Positions 16,052 to 25,408 of a DNA stretch of 64,000 nucleotides are shown here, piece after piece. The notes beneath the pieces were generated by a model. It did not search any database, was not told where the DNA came from, and was given only the letters and a program-made list of their open reading frames with translations. This stretch comes from JAKPBU01 sp964425695 (GTDB taxonomy: Bacteria > Pseudomonadota > Gammaproteobacteria > Xanthomonadales > Xanthomonadaceae), in NCBI GenBank assembly GCA_964425695.1, contig CAYRNF010000007.1, positions 75,812 through 139,811 of the forward strand. The letters are read 5' to 3'. Numbering within the stretch: the stretch's first letter is position 1; the number at the start of each line of letters is the position of its first letter. Position numbers and translations under genes: made by a program.

Positions 16052-17919
16052 GCAGGATTCCACCGGTAGCTCGGATGGCAGCGGCGCGTGCCGCGGGCGC
16101 GCCGGTGGCATCGCCGTGCGGCCCTGGCACGCACGCCCCTTTCCTGGCGCGCCTCGCAAGGACCTGTCGCGCGCTTGGCCTGGCATTGGTCCTGCTCGCG
16201 CCTTTGGCCTGCGCCACGCAGCCGGACGACCGCGCGTCCGCGCCAGCGGCCCCGGCGACCACGGCGTCTGCCGCCAGGCCACCCGGCGTGGTGGTGGCTT
16301 CCGCGCATGCCCTGGCCACCGACGCGGGCCTGCAGGTGATGCGCGAAGGCGGCAACGCGTTCGATGCGGCCATCGCCGTATCCGCGGTGCTGTCGGTGGT
16401 GGAACCGATCAGCTCGGGCCTGGGCGGCGGCGGCTTCTTCCTGCTGCACGACGCGCGTACCGGCAAGCAGGTGTTCGTGGATGCGCGCGAAGTCGCGCCG
16501 CGTTCGGCCACGCCGGAGAAGTACCTCGACAAGGACGGCAACCTGGACAAGGACCGCGCCCAGACCGGGCCATGGTCGGCGGGCATCCCGGGGCTGCCCG
16601 CGGCGTTCGTGCACCTGCAGGCCAAGTACGGCAAGCTGCCGCTCGAACGGAGCCTGGCGCCGGCCATACGCATCGCCCGCGAAGGCTTCCCGGTGTATGC
16701 ACGCTTCGCCCGCGGCTACGCGGCCAAGCGCAAGGTGATGGAGCGCTACCGCGGCACGCGCGAAGTGTTCCTTGCCGGCGGACAGGCGCCGGAGGAAGGC
16801 GATGTCTTCCGCCAGCCCGACCTGGCGCGCACCCTGCAACTGCTGGGCGAACGCGGCTTCGACGGCTTCTACCGCGGTGAGGTGGCCCGGAAGCTGGTGG
16901 ACGGGGTGAACGCCGAGGGCGGCGAGTGGACCCTGCAGGAACTGGCCGCCTACCGCGTGCGCGAACGCGAGCCGGTGCGCTTCGAATACAACGGCTGGGA
17001 GATCAGTACCGCACCGCCGTCGTCGTCCGGCGGCATCGCGCTGGCGCAGATGCTGCAGATCCTGGAGCCCTACGACTTGCAGAAGCTTGCGCCTGCGCAG
17101 CGCACGCACCTGGTGGTGGAAGCGATGCGCCGCGCGTTCCGCGACCGCACCTTCTACCTGGGCGATCCGGATTTCGTGCAGGTGCCGCAGCGCCTTCTGG
17201 CCAGCGCCGAGTACGCCGCCGGGCTGCGCGCCACGATCCATCCGGACAAGGCGACGCCCAGCGACCTGCTGTCCGGCGCGCCCACGCCGCTGGAAGACGA
17301 GGAAACCACGCACTTCTCCATCATCGATGCCGAGGGCAACCGGGTCGCCGCCACGCAGACGGTGAACCTGCTGTTCGGTTCCGGGCTCATCCCGCCCGGC
17401 ACGGGTGTGCTGCTCAACGACGAGATGGACGACTTCGCGCTCAAGCCCGGCACGCCCAACGCGTTCGGGGTGATGGGCTTCGAGGCCAATGCCGTGGAAC
17501 CGGGCAAGCGCATGCTCAGCTCCATGACCCCGACCTTCATGGAGTCTCCGCAGCGCGTCGCCGTGCTGGGCACGCCGGGCGGAAGCCGCATCATCACGAT
17601 GGTGCTGCTGGGCGTGCTGGGCTACGACGCGGGCCTGTCGGCGCAGCAGGTCGCGGCGTTGCCGCGCTTCCACCACCAGTGGCTGCCGGACGTGATCGAG
17701 GCGGAGCGCGGCGCGTTCACTCCGGAAACCGCCAGCGCCCTGCAGGCCATGGGCCACACGCTGAAGCTTCCACCTGACGAAGCCGCGGGCGGCCGCGGCT
17801 CCAGCCATGTCTGGGGCAACCTGCAGACGGTGGAGTGGGATCGCACCACCAATACGCTGCGCGGCGGCAGCGACCCGCGCAATCCGGTGGGCAAGGCGGC
17901 GGTCGAACCTGCGCCCTGA
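16048..17919 (+). CDS. ggt: gamma-glutamyltransferase (glutathione hydrolase)
   Basis: Periplasmic N-terminal nucleophile hydrolase that cleaves the gamma-glutamyl bond of glutathione and related peptides; 623 residues, autoprocessed to two subunits. The maturation site is visible as EDEETTHFSIIDAEGN, the second Thr being the expected nucleophile. Substrate elements: SSGLGGGGFFLLHDARTGK, STAPPSSSGGIALAQMLQIL, NDEMDDFALKPGTPNAFG, GKRMLSSMTPTF, TPGGSRIITMVLLGVL. The ATG at 16048 overlaps the ferredoxin stop; a hydrophobic stretch near 37-54 (ALGLALVLLAPLACA, lipobox-like) serves as an export signal, so the true start may be a later Met. The family name is secure; the in vivo substrate is not. 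Confidence 0.94.
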   Translation: MSRIPPVARMAAARAAGAPVASPCGPGTHAPFLARLARTCRALGLALVLLAPLACATQPDDRASAPAAPATTASAARPPGVVVASAHALATDAGLQVMREGGNAFDAAIAVSAVLSVVEPISSGLGGGGFFLLHDARTGKQVFVDAREVAPRSATPEKYLDKDGNLDKDRAQTGPWSAGIPGLPAAFVHLQAKYGKLPLERSLAPAIRIAREGFPVYARFARGYAAKRKVMERYRGTREVFLAGGQAPEEGDVFRQPDLARTLQLLGERGFDGFYRGEVARKLVDGVNAEGGEWTLQELAAYRVREREPVRFEYNGWEISTAPPSSSGGIALAQMLQILEPYDLQKLAPAQRTHLVVEAMRRAFRDRTFYLGDPDFVQVPQRLLASAEYAAGLRATIHPDKATPSDLLSGAPTPLEDEETTHFSIIDAEGNRVAATQTVNLLFGSGLIPPGTGVLLNDEMDDFALKPGTPNAFGVMGFEANAVEPGKRMLSSMTPTFMESPQRVAVLGTPGGSRIITMVLLGVLGYDAGLSAQQVAALPRFHHQWLPDVIEAERGAFTPETASALQAMGHTLKLPPDEAAGGRGSSHVWGNLQTVEWDRTTNTLRGGSDPRNPVGKAAVEPAP

Positions 17920-17951
17920 TCCGTCCCGATCGATACGTTTCCGGACCCTGC

Positions 17952-18539
17952 ATGAGCGACGCGCCCAAGAAGCCCTGGTACCTGCAGCTGCCCGCCAAGG
18001 TGACGGCGGGCGTGGTGTTCCTGGTGGCGCTCACCACGCTCGCGGGCAACCTGATGGAACTGGACGAGAAGCGGCGCGCGCGTGAGCAGGTCGTTCCCAC
18101 GCCTGCGCCTGGCGTCCCGGCGCAACCGGCAACAAGCGAGGCGCCGGCGCCGCAAACCGCGCAGGCGCGCCGCCTGCGCGTCAGCGTGGACAGGATCGCA
18201 GTGCAGCACGATGGTTCGCCGGGCACCACCGACTGGCGCTTCGTGGTGGAGGCCAACGGCGAGTCGCTGTTCGCACTGCGCCAGGACGACCTGGACGATA
18301 CGGCCGACCGCAACGTGGCCGTGCCGCGCGACGCAGCCGCATCGCTGGCGGTGCGGCAGGACGCGCGGGTGGCGCTGCGCATCAAGGGCTGGCGCGGGAG
18401 CCGTTTCCGTTTGCCCGGCGGCGAGCCGGACGTGACCGGAACAGGCGTGCTGCTGGGCAGCGGCGCGATCGCGCCGATCCGCGTGGCCGGGCCCGCGGAG
18501 CAGGCGGGCGCATTCACGTTCTACCTGTCGGCGGAGTGA
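17952..18539 (+). CDS. membrane-anchored hypothetical protein
   Basis: A 195-residue protein with one N-terminal membrane helix (KVTAGVVFLVALTTLAGNLMEL), a Pro/Ala linker, then a beta-rich domain (RRLRVSVDRIAVQHDGSPGTTDWRFVVEANGESLFALRQDDLDD, ARVALRIKGWRGSRFRLPGGEPDVTGTGVLLG). The C-terminal half has the pattern of a compact beta-sandwich, with no catalytic residues apparent. No family recognised. It lies 32 bases after ggt on the same strand and may be co-transcribed. Confidence 0.65.
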   Translation: MSDAPKKPWYLQLPAKVTAGVVFLVALTTLAGNLMELDEKRRAREQVVPTPAPGVPAQPATSEAPAPQTAQARRLRVSVDRIAVQHDGSPGTTDWRFVVEANGESLFALRQDDLDDTADRNVAVPRDAAASLAVRQDARVALRIKGWRGSRFRLPGGEPDVTGTGVLLGSGAIAPIRVAGPAEQAGAFTFYLSAE

Positions 18540-18658
18540 CTGCGCGGGCTCGGACAGGCCGAGCCGTAACCGAGCGCGAGCCCTCCGGCATGGCGTTGCG
18601 TTGCGTTCGCCTCGCGTTTGCGGTGTTGGCACGGCGCGGCGCGGCGTAAACTCGGCGC

Positions 18659-19549
18659 ATGAAACTCTGGTCCCTGCTGGGCAATTCGCAGAAGCTCGAC
18701 GGCGGCGCGATGTACGGCAACGCGCCCAAGGCCATGTGGGGCAAGTGGTCTGGCGCCGACGACGCCAACCGCATCGATCTGGCCTGCCGCGCCCTGCTGG
18801 CGCAGCCGCTCAACGGCAAGACGGTGCTGTTCGAAACCGGCATCGGCGCGTTCTTCGCACCCGACCTGCGCCAGCGCTACGGCGTACAGGAAGACCGGCA
18901 CGTGCTGCTGGAGTCGCTGCGCGAGGCCGGCTTCTCGCACGAGGACATCGACGTGGTGGTGCTCTCGCACCTGCACTTCGACCACGCCGGCGGACTACTC
19001 GCGGCATGGCGCGAGGGCGCGCCGCCCGAGCTGCTGTTCCCCAATGCCACCTTCCTGGTCAGCGCGGCCTGCTGGGACCGCGCGCGCGAACCGCATCCGC
19101 GCGACCGCGCCAGTTTCATCCCGGAACTGCCGGCGCTGCTGCAGGCCAGCGGCAGGCTCGAACTCGTCGATGCCACCCATTCGCAGGCGCTGGGCGACAG
19201 CGTGCGCTTCCACTTCAGCGACGGCCACACGCCCGGGCTGATGCTTGCGGAGATCGTCGGCCCCGAGCACGTGGCGGGCGAATCGCATGGCGGCGTGGTG
19301 TTCTGCGCCGACCTCATCCCCGGGCGCCCCTGGGTGCACGTCCCGATCACGATGGGCTACGACCGCAATCCGGAACTTCTGATCGACGAAAAGCGCGAGT
19401 TCCTGGAAGACAAGCTCGCCCGCAACGTGCATCTGTTCTTCACCCACGATCCGGGCTGCGCGCTGGCGCAGGTGGTGCGCGACGAACGCGGCCGCTTCGG
19501 CACCGCGCACGAAGTCGCGGAACTGCACGCAAGGCCGCTGGCGGCATGA
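18659..19549 (+). CDS. MBL-fold metallohydrolase
   Basis: A 296-residue metallo-beta-lactamase-fold hydrolase, no signal peptide. Zinc-site motifs: VVVLSHLHFDHAGG (HxHxDH), then a later His in SDGHTPGLMLAEI, Asp in VVFCADLIPG, and the terminal His in HLFFTHDPG, the usual five-motif layout. The N-terminal FETGIGAFFAPDL and the helical 130-160 insertion fit the quorum-quenching-lactonase/glyoxalase-II-like broad family, but substrate cannot be named. The gene ends in a 4-bp overlap with the TMEM43-like gene. Confidence 0.88.
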   Translation: MKLWSLLGNSQKLDGGAMYGNAPKAMWGKWSGADDANRIDLACRALLAQPLNGKTVLFETGIGAFFAPDLRQRYGVQEDRHVLLESLREAGFSHEDIDVVVLSHLHFDHAGGLLAAWREGAPPELLFPNATFLVSAACWDRAREPHPRDRASFIPELPALLQASGRLELVDATHSQALGDSVRFHFSDGHTPGLMLAEIVGPEHVAGESHGGVVFCADLIPGRPWVHVPITMGYDRNPELLIDEKREFLEDKLARNVHLFFTHDPGCALAQVVRDERGRFGTAHEVAELHARPLAA

Positions 19550-20292
19550 GGCGGGCGCTCGCGGTGGCGTGGCTCGCCTTGGCGGGAGCCGCGATGGCGC
19601 AGGCGCCTTCGCTGCCGATGGCCGCCGCTGCGCCGCGTGGCGAACCGGAAGTCGCCGGAGAACTGCGCGACCCGGACTTCGGCGTACGCACGCGCGCGGC
19701 CGGCTTGCAGCGCCAGGTCGAGATGTACCAGTGGCGGCGCAGCGGCGCGCGCTACGTCGCCGGCTGGTCGCGGCAGCGCATCGATTCGACCGGTTTCGAT
19801 CCTGCGCACGCCAATCCGGACGCGTTCCCGGTGCGCACGCGCTACTGGATCGCGAGGCGCGTCCTGCTGGACGGAAAGCCGCTGAGCGAGGACGTGCTGA
19901 AGGAACACGGACGCTGGCGCGCGTTCCGTCCCGGCTTCTCGTCGCTGCCCGGCAACCTCGCCGCGACGTTCCAGCCGGAGGGCGACGGGCTGTCCAGCAG
20001 CGAGAACCCGCTCGATCCGCAGGTCGGCGACCTGCGCATCGCCTGGTACGCGCTCGAGCTGCCGCCGCTGGCAGGCAGGGTGGCGCTGGAAGACGGCGCG
20101 TGGGTGCCGGCGCAGCCGGCACCGCAGGCCGCCGACGCTACCGAGATTGCCGCAACGCCCGCCTCGGTTGCCGAACCCGCGACGCGATCCCCCGCACGCT
20201 GGGCATGGATCGCCGCCGCCGTTGCCGCGGTGCTCGCATCGCTGGTGCTGCTGCGCAGAGGCCGCAGTCGCACCCCGCGCGGCAGGCAGTAA
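19546..20292 (+). CDS. TMEM43-family membrane protein, short form
   Basis: A 248-residue protein with an N-terminal signal/anchor (ALAVAWLALAGAAMA) and a C-terminal helix (WAWIAAAVAAVLASLVLLRRGR). The centre carries the TMEM43/DUF1625 hallmarks LQRQVEMYQWRRSGARYVAGWSRQRIDSTGF and HANPDAFPVRTRYW. The complete family has about 400 residues and four membrane helices; this copy has fewer and may be a reduced variant. The family is thought to help organise membrane structure, with no firm biochemical role in bacteria. It is translationally coupled to the MBL hydrolase. Confidence 0.75.
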   Translation: MRRALAVAWLALAGAAMAQAPSLPMAAAAPRGEPEVAGELRDPDFGVRTRAAGLQRQVEMYQWRRSGARYVAGWSRQRIDSTGFDPAHANPDAFPVRTRYWIARRVLLDGKPLSEDVLKEHGRWRAFRPGFSSLPGNLAATFQPEGDGLSSSENPLDPQVGDLRIAWYALELPPLAGRVALEDGAWVPAQPAPQAADATEIAATPASVAEPATRSPARWAWIAAAVAAVLASLVLLRRGRSRTPRGRQ

Positions 20293-20432
20293 CGCCGACA
20301 TGGCCGCTTGCGGAGCGGTGTGCGCGCCGAAGCCGCGGGGACGGCGGTAGTTCGCATGACGCGCGTTGCGCCGGTACAGGGCCAGGGTCCGGCAGCGGCC
20401 GACCGCTTGGCCGGTGCCACTGCAACAACAGG

Positions 20433-21251
20433 CTACTCGAACGCCCGTGCGTACCCGGTGGCGACGATCGTCTTCTGCAGCGGCTCCACGACCTTGATCG
20501 CACCGGCGACCAGTTGCGTGCCCATGGCGCTGGGCATGTCCATGCGGCCCGGGGCGCGGCCGCGGTAGTCGCAGACCCGGCCGCCGGCCTCGCGCACCAT
20601 CAGCGCACCGGCCGCGATGTCCCACGGCTGCACGCCCGCCTCGAAGTAGGCGTCGGCGCGGCCTGCGGCCACCCAGGCAAGGTCGAGCGCCGCCGAACCC
20701 GTGCGGCGCACGTCTTCGGCGTCGCCGAGCAGGGTGCGTACGCACTCCAGGTGCGGTCCGATCCGGGTGCGCTCGCGCGGCGGAAAGCCGGTGATCAACA
20801 TGGCACCGGACAGGTCCTTGCGTTCGGTCACGCGGATCCTGCGGTCGTTCAGCACCGCGCCACTGCCGCGCGAGGCCACGAACAGCTCGTTGCGCAGCGG
20901 GTCGAACACCACGCCGTGCAGGGGTTCGCCGTTTTCGACCAGGGCGATCGACACGCACCAGTGCGGGATGCCGTGCAGGTAGTTGCTGGTGCCGTCCAGC
21001 GGGTCGATGACCCACGTGAAGCGGTTGCTGCCCTTGGCGCCGCCTTCCTCGCCCAGGAAGGCATAGGCGGGGTTGAAGCGCCTGAGCTCCTTGACGATCT
21101 CGGTTTCGGCCATGCCATCGACTTCGCTCGCATAATCCATGCGCTGCTTTTCGACCACGTTGAGCGCGTCGAGACGGTGCATGTTGCGCAGCAGGACGTT
21201 GCCCCCGGCGCGCGCCGCCTTGACCATGATGTTGAGGGCGGGTTGATGCAT
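20433..21251 (-). CDS. suhB: inositol-phosphate phosphatase SuhB
   Basis: Mg-dependent phosphatase of 272 residues that also acts in E. coli as a ribosomal-RNA antitermination factor. Metal-site motifs: GEEGG (EE loop), WVIDPLDGTSNYLHGIP (the D-P-L-D-G-T signature), and VQPWDIAAGALMVREAGGRV (WD motif). The start at 21251 (MHQPALNIMVKAARAGG) fits the family opening; an upstream in-frame extension is Pro/Arg-rich and unsupported. It is divergent from trmJ, as is common in this order. Assigning SuhB rather than a generic IMPase rests on the MHPMLNIA-like opening and the suhB-trmJ neighbourhood. Confidence 0.93.
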   Translation of the reverse strand: MHQPALNIMVKAARAGGNVLLRNMHRLDALNVVEKQRMDYASEVDGMAETEIVKELRRFNPAYAFLGEEGGAKGSNRFTWVIDPLDGTSNYLHGIPHWCVSIALVENGEPLHGVVFDPLRNELFVASRGSGAVLNDRRIRVTERKDLSGAMLITGFPPRERTRIGPHLECVRTLLGDAEDVRRTGSAALDLAWVAAGRADAYFEAGVQPWDIAAGALMVREAGGRVCDYRGRAPGRMDMPSAMGTQLVAGAIKVVEPLQKTIVATGYARAFE

Positions 21252-21367
21252 GGGCAGCTCCGGAGCGCAGTGTTGCCGGCGCGGGCCAGGAGGCGCGCGC
21301 GTGTCGAGGGGCGAAGGGAAAGATCGGGCCGGCGCGGGGCCGGGGCGGCAGTTTACCATTCGCGCCT

Positions 21368-22168
21368 ATGCAGCCAGCCCTCTTCGACGCAGCCGCCGCG
21401 GCGCGGGTCCGCACCGTTCTGGTGGGCACCCAGCACCCCGGCAACATCGGCTCGGCCGCGCGCGCGCTCAAGACGATGGGGCTGTCACGGCTGGTGCTGG
21501 TGGCGCCAGAACGCTACCCGCATCAGGACGCCAATGCGCTGGCGGCCGGAGCCGACGACGTGCTGGGCGCCGCGCCGGTGTTCGGGGCGTTGCCCGAAGC
21601 GGTGGCCGACTGCCGGCTGGTGCTGGGCTGTACCGCGCGCGACCGGCGCATCGCGCTGGAGCAGTGGACGCCGCGCGAAGCCGCCGTGCAGATCGCCCGC
21701 ATCGCCGCCGACGGCGGTGAGGTGGCGCTGCTGTTCGGGCGCGAGCGCACGGGCCTGGACAACGACGAGCTGCAGCTGTGCCACGCCGCGGTCCACATTC
21801 CCGCCAATCCCGCCTACAGCTCGCTCAACCTGGCCATGGCGGTGCAGGTGCTGGCGTACGAACTGCGGCAGGCGCTAAGCGGCGCCACTGCCGGAGCTGG
21901 CACGGACCGCGAGCGCGACCCGCCGGCGACGCACGCGCAGCTCGAGGGCCTGTTCGCGCAGCTGGCCGTTACGCTGGATGCGATCGACTTCCACAAGGGC
22001 CGTGCCCCGGAATCCGCGCTGCGCAAGCTGCGGCGGCTGTTCCTGCGCGCCGACCTGGACGAACGCGAGGTGCGCCTGCTGCGCGGCGTACTGGCCGACG
22101 CGCAGCGCATGGCGCGGCTGGCCGGCGCCGGCCCGGCCCCCCTGTCGCCCCCTGAGGGTTTGGGCTAG
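21368..22168 (+). CDS. trmJ: tRNA (cytidine/uridine-2'-O-)-methyltransferase TrmJ
   Basis: SPOUT-class methyltransferase that methylates ribose at position 32 of tRNA; 266 residues. Knot motifs: VLVGTQHPGNIGSAARALKTMG (motif 1), EVALLFGRERTGLDNDEL (motif 2), and IPANPAYSSLNLAMAVQVLAYELR (motif 3). The C-terminal 90 residues (LEGLFAQLAVTLDAIDFHKG, LRKLRRLFLRADLDEREVRLLRGVL) form the dimer/tRNA-binding extension that separates TrmJ from TrmL. It is divergently arranged with suhB over 116 bases. Confidence 0.94.
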   Translation: MQPALFDAAAAARVRTVLVGTQHPGNIGSAARALKTMGLSRLVLVAPERYPHQDANALAAGADDVLGAAPVFGALPEAVADCRLVLGCTARDRRIALEQWTPREAAVQIARIAADGGEVALLFGRERTGLDNDELQLCHAAVHIPANPAYSSLNLAMAVQVLAYELRQALSGATAGAGTDRERDPPATHAQLEGLFAQLAVTLDAIDFHKGRAPESALRKLRRLFLRADLDEREVRLLRGVLADAQRMARLAGAGPAPLSPPEGLG

Positions 22169-22204
22169 GCTCGCCGGGCATACCGGAACCGGCGTCCAGT
22201 ACAC

Positions 22205-23134
22205 GTGAAACCGCGATCGCGTCCGCTCTGGATGGCCGCCGCACTCCTCTGGATGCTGCTGGCACCAGCGCAGTCCCCTGCCCAGGAAGCCGGCCAGCAC
22301 GTGCTGGTGCTGGGGCGCATCAGCGACGATCCGAAGGCGCACTACGAGCAGCTCAAGCCGCTGCTGGACTACGTGGTCCCGAAGCTGGCCGACGTGGGGA
22401 TCCGCGAAGGGCGGATCCTGATGGCGCGCGACGCGCAGCAGATGGCTAGCTACCTGCGGCGCGGGCGCGTGGACTGGGTCACCGAGACCAGCGGCACCGG
22501 CATGCAGCTGGCGCGCCGCGCGGGCGCCGTGCCGCTGCTGCTGACCGAGCGCGACGGGGTGAGCCGCTACGGCACCGTGTTCCTGGCCCGCCGTGACAGC
22601 GGGATCCGCGGCATCGAGGCGCTGCGCGGGCGCAGCATCGCGTTCCAGAACAGCTCGTCCACCAGCGCCTACTTCGTTCCCGCCGCCGAGCTGCTCGCGC
22701 GCGGGCTGTCGCTGTCGCTGCTGCTGTCGCCTCAGGACCGGCCCGACCCGGGTACCGTGGGCTACGTTTTCGCCCGTTCCGAGCTGAACATCTCCACCTG
22801 GGTGCACAAGCGCCTCGTGGATGCCGGGGTGATGAGCAACCTGGACTGGCAGAACCCGCTGCGCGTGCCGCCCAGCTACCGCCGCGACCTGGTCGCCTTC
22901 CATCAGACGGGGGAATACCCGCGCGCACTCGAGATGGTGCGCCCCGGCATGGACCCGAAGGTCAAGGCGCGGCTGCAGCAGGTCCTGGAGCAGGCGGCGG
23001 CCGATCCGGACGCACGCGAGGCCATGCTCCGCTTCTTCAAGACCACCCGGTTCCTGCCCATCGATCCGAAATCCAGGCAAGCGCTGGAGCAGCTCGGGGT
23101 CGGGGTGGGGCGGGTCCGCGCGGACGTCGAATGA
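22205..23134 (+). CDS. PhnD-like periplasmic binding protein, sensor partner
   Basis: A 309-residue periplasmic protein (GTG start at 22205; signal peptide ending AQSPAQ) of the phosphate/phosphite/phosphonate ABC-binding-protein fold: VLVLGRISDDPKAHYEQLKPLLDYVV, VDWVTETSGTGMQLARRAG, YGTVFLARRDSGIRGIEALRGRSIAFQNSSSTSAYFVPAAELL. No permease or ATPase is encoded next to it. Instead it overlaps by 4 bp a membrane GGDEF-EAL protein, so it probably acts as a ligand-sensing partner, as NspS does for MbaA in Vibrio; that role is inference from layout. Ligand unknown: the conserved Ser-rich SSSTS loop resembles the anion-binding loop of PhnD relatives. Confidence 0.85.
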   Translation: MKPRSRPLWMAAALLWMLLAPAQSPAQEAGQHVLVLGRISDDPKAHYEQLKPLLDYVVPKLADVGIREGRILMARDAQQMASYLRRGRVDWVTETSGTGMQLARRAGAVPLLLTERDGVSRYGTVFLARRDSGIRGIEALRGRSIAFQNSSSTSAYFVPAAELLARGLSLSLLLSPQDRPDPGTVGYVFARSELNISTWVHKRLVDAGVMSNLDWQNPLRVPPSYRRDLVAFHQTGEYPRALEMVRPGMDPKVKARLQQVLEQAAADPDAREAMLRFFKTTRFLPIDPKSRQALEQLGVGVGRVRADVE

Positions 23135-25260
23135 GCAGTTGGCGCATGGGGCTTTCGGCCAGGTTCGCCGCGCTGATCGCGATAGCGCTGCTGGTCCTCG
23201 TGTCCACGGTGCTGCTGATGCTGCAGCGCCAGCGCGACATGCAGGCGGAAGTGGTGGGCGTGGGCAGCGACGCGATGCGGTCGCTGGTCGCCTCGCGCCT
23301 GCAGAAGCGGGGCGAGGCGGAGATCGCGCGGCTCGCCGATGCGCTGGTGAACCCGCTGTACTACTTCGACCTGGATGCCATCGGCGGCATCGCCCGCGAT
23401 GCGATGCAGCAGCCGGATGTCGCCTACGTGCTGGTCTACGACACCGACGGCGACATCATCCATGACGGTTCCGGCGACATCCCCACCTACGGCCAGGCCA
23501 TGGACGACGCGCTGGCCTACGAAGTGGTGTCGGCGCGCGGCCCGCATACGCAGTGGACCGACCAGGTGCTGGACGTTTCCGCCCCGATCAGCGTGGGCGA
23601 GCAGCGCCTGGGCGGCGTGCGCATCGGCTTCTCGCTGCGCTCCGCGCAGGCGGACGAGGCGCTGGCCGCCGAGCGCATGTCGCAACGCCTCAACGACATC
23701 GGCGAGCGCCACCTGCGCTGGATCCTGGTGCTGCTGCTGACCCTGGTGGCGCTGGGCGTGCTGGTGAGCCTGGTGCTGCAGCGCGCGCTGGTGCGCCCGA
23801 TCCGCCAGCTCGCCGGCGCCGCGCGCGAGATCGAAGCGGGCAACTTCGATGCGGAAGTGCCGGCAAGCGCGCGACGCGACGAGATCGGCGACCTGCTGCG
23901 CGCGTTCGGGCGCATGGGCCAGAGCATCGGCCGCCACGACCGCGACATCCGGCGCATGGCCTACACCGACCCGCTGACCGGGCTGTCGAACCGGCTCTCT
24001 TTCCGCGAAAACCTGGATCGGCGCGTGCTGGAGCTGAGCGGAACCGGCCGCCAGATGGCGCTGCTGTTCGCCGACATCGACGATTTCAAGCGCGTCAACG
24101 ACAGCCTGGGCCACGACGCCGGCGACGAAGTGCTGGTGCAGTTCGCCGGCCGCATCCGCGACGCGGTGCAACGCTACGGCGGCAGCGGCGCGATCCTGGC
24201 CCGGTTCGGCGGCGACGAGTTCGTGGTGCTGCTCGAATCCGGGCACCGCAACGACACCGACATCCGCGCCCTGGCCAGCGGCGTCGCCGAGAACCTGGTG
24301 GCCGAACTGAGCCGCCCGATCCGCGTACAGGAGCGGCAGGTCTTCCTGGGCACGTCCATCGGCATCACCCTGTTCCCGGACGACGCGCGCGACTCCGGCA
24401 TGATGATGAAGAACGGCGACATCGCGATGTACCAGGCGAAGGTCGCCGGAAAGAACTGCTTCCGCTTCTTCAGCCGCGCCATGGACCAGGCGCTGACCCG
24501 GCGCAGCCGGATGGAATCGGACCTGCGCGGCGCGTGGGAGCGCGGCGAACTGTCGCTCAAGTACCAGCCGATCTTCCGCCTGGCGGATCGCCGCCTGGTC
24601 GGCGCCGAGGCGCTGCTGCGCTGGCAGCACCAGGAGCAGGGCGACATCGCGCCATCGGCCTTCATCGACGTGGCCGAGCAGAGCGGCCTGATCGAGCGGA
24701 TCGGGCCGGAAGTGCTGCGCGCCGCGTGCCGCGATGCCGCCGCCTGGAACACGGCGCGCAACCACGGCCTGTTCGTGTCGGTGAACGTATCGCCGCGCCA
24801 GTTGCGCAGCGGCGAACTGCCGCAGCAGGTGGCCCGCGCACTGCGCGAATCCGGGCTCTCGGCGGACGCGCTGCACGTGGAACTCACCGAGACCACGATC
24901 ATCGCCGACGAGCGCCACGCCAGCGAGATGCTGGCCAAGCTGCGCGCGGAGGGCGTGCGTGTCTGGCTGGACGACTTCGGCACCGGCTTTTCCGGCCTGA
25001 GCCATCTGCGCCGCGTGCCCATCGACGGCGTCAAGATCGATCGCAGCTTCGTGTCCGACGTGACCCGCGATCCGGACGACCTGGCCCTGACCACCGCGAT
25101 CATCGCGATGGCGCACTCGCTGGGCATCACGGTCGTGGCCGAAGGCATCGAGGAGGAACCGCAGCTGGAGCTGCTGCGCCAGCGCAACTGCGACCTGGGG
25201 CAGGGGTTCCTGTTCGGCAAGCCCGTCTCGGCCGCGGAGTTCGCGCGACTGCTGGGTTGA
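23131..25260 (+). CDS. membrane HAMP-GGDEF-EAL cyclic-di-GMP enzyme
   Basis: A 709-residue inner-membrane signalling protein. Helices at about 9-31 and 197-217 flank a 165-residue periplasmic sensor (dCache/CHASE-like, no family recognised). Then come a HAMP linker (218-270), a GGDEF domain with intact GGDEF at 360-364 and DIDDFKRVNDSLGHDAGDE, and an EAL domain with EAL at 493-495 and DDFGTGFSGL at 614-623. Both catalytic motifs are intact, so synthase and phosphodiesterase activities are each possible; no RxxD inhibitory site is visible five residues before GGDEF. The start overlaps the PhnD-like gene by 4 bp. Likely output: c-di-GMP level set by a periplasmic ligand. Confidence 0.93.
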   Translation: MSSWRMGLSARFAALIAIALLVLVSTVLLMLQRQRDMQAEVVGVGSDAMRSLVASRLQKRGEAEIARLADALVNPLYYFDLDAIGGIARDAMQQPDVAYVLVYDTDGDIIHDGSGDIPTYGQAMDDALAYEVVSARGPHTQWTDQVLDVSAPISVGEQRLGGVRIGFSLRSAQADEALAAERMSQRLNDIGERHLRWILVLLLTLVALGVLVSLVLQRALVRPIRQLAGAAREIEAGNFDAEVPASARRDEIGDLLRAFGRMGQSIGRHDRDIRRMAYTDPLTGLSNRLSFRENLDRRVLELSGTGRQMALLFADIDDFKRVNDSLGHDAGDEVLVQFAGRIRDAVQRYGGSGAILARFGGDEFVVLLESGHRNDTDIRALASGVAENLVAELSRPIRVQERQVFLGTSIGITLFPDDARDSGMMMKNGDIAMYQAKVAGKNCFRFFSRAMDQALTRRSRMESDLRGAWERGELSLKYQPIFRLADRRLVGAEALLRWQHQEQGDIAPSAFIDVAEQSGLIERIGPEVLRAACRDAAAWNTARNHGLFVSVNVSPRQLRSGELPQQVARALRESGLSADALHVELTETTIIADERHASEMLAKLRAEGVRVWLDDFGTGFSGLSHLRRVPIDGVKIDRSFVSDVTRDPDDLALTTAIIAMAHSLGITVVAEGIEEEPQLELLRQRNCDLGQGFLFGKPVSAAEFARLLG

Positions 25261-25408
25261 GCCCGCGGCGCGATCCGTAAACGGACGGAGCCGACGCTTT
25301 CCCTGTTGGTGAAGGCAGACCCGGCGCGGATGACGGAAACGTCGCCGTCCGCCGCGTCCGCTTCAGGCCGCCCGCATCGGGGCTTGCCGCGCCGACTGCG
25401 GGACGGCG

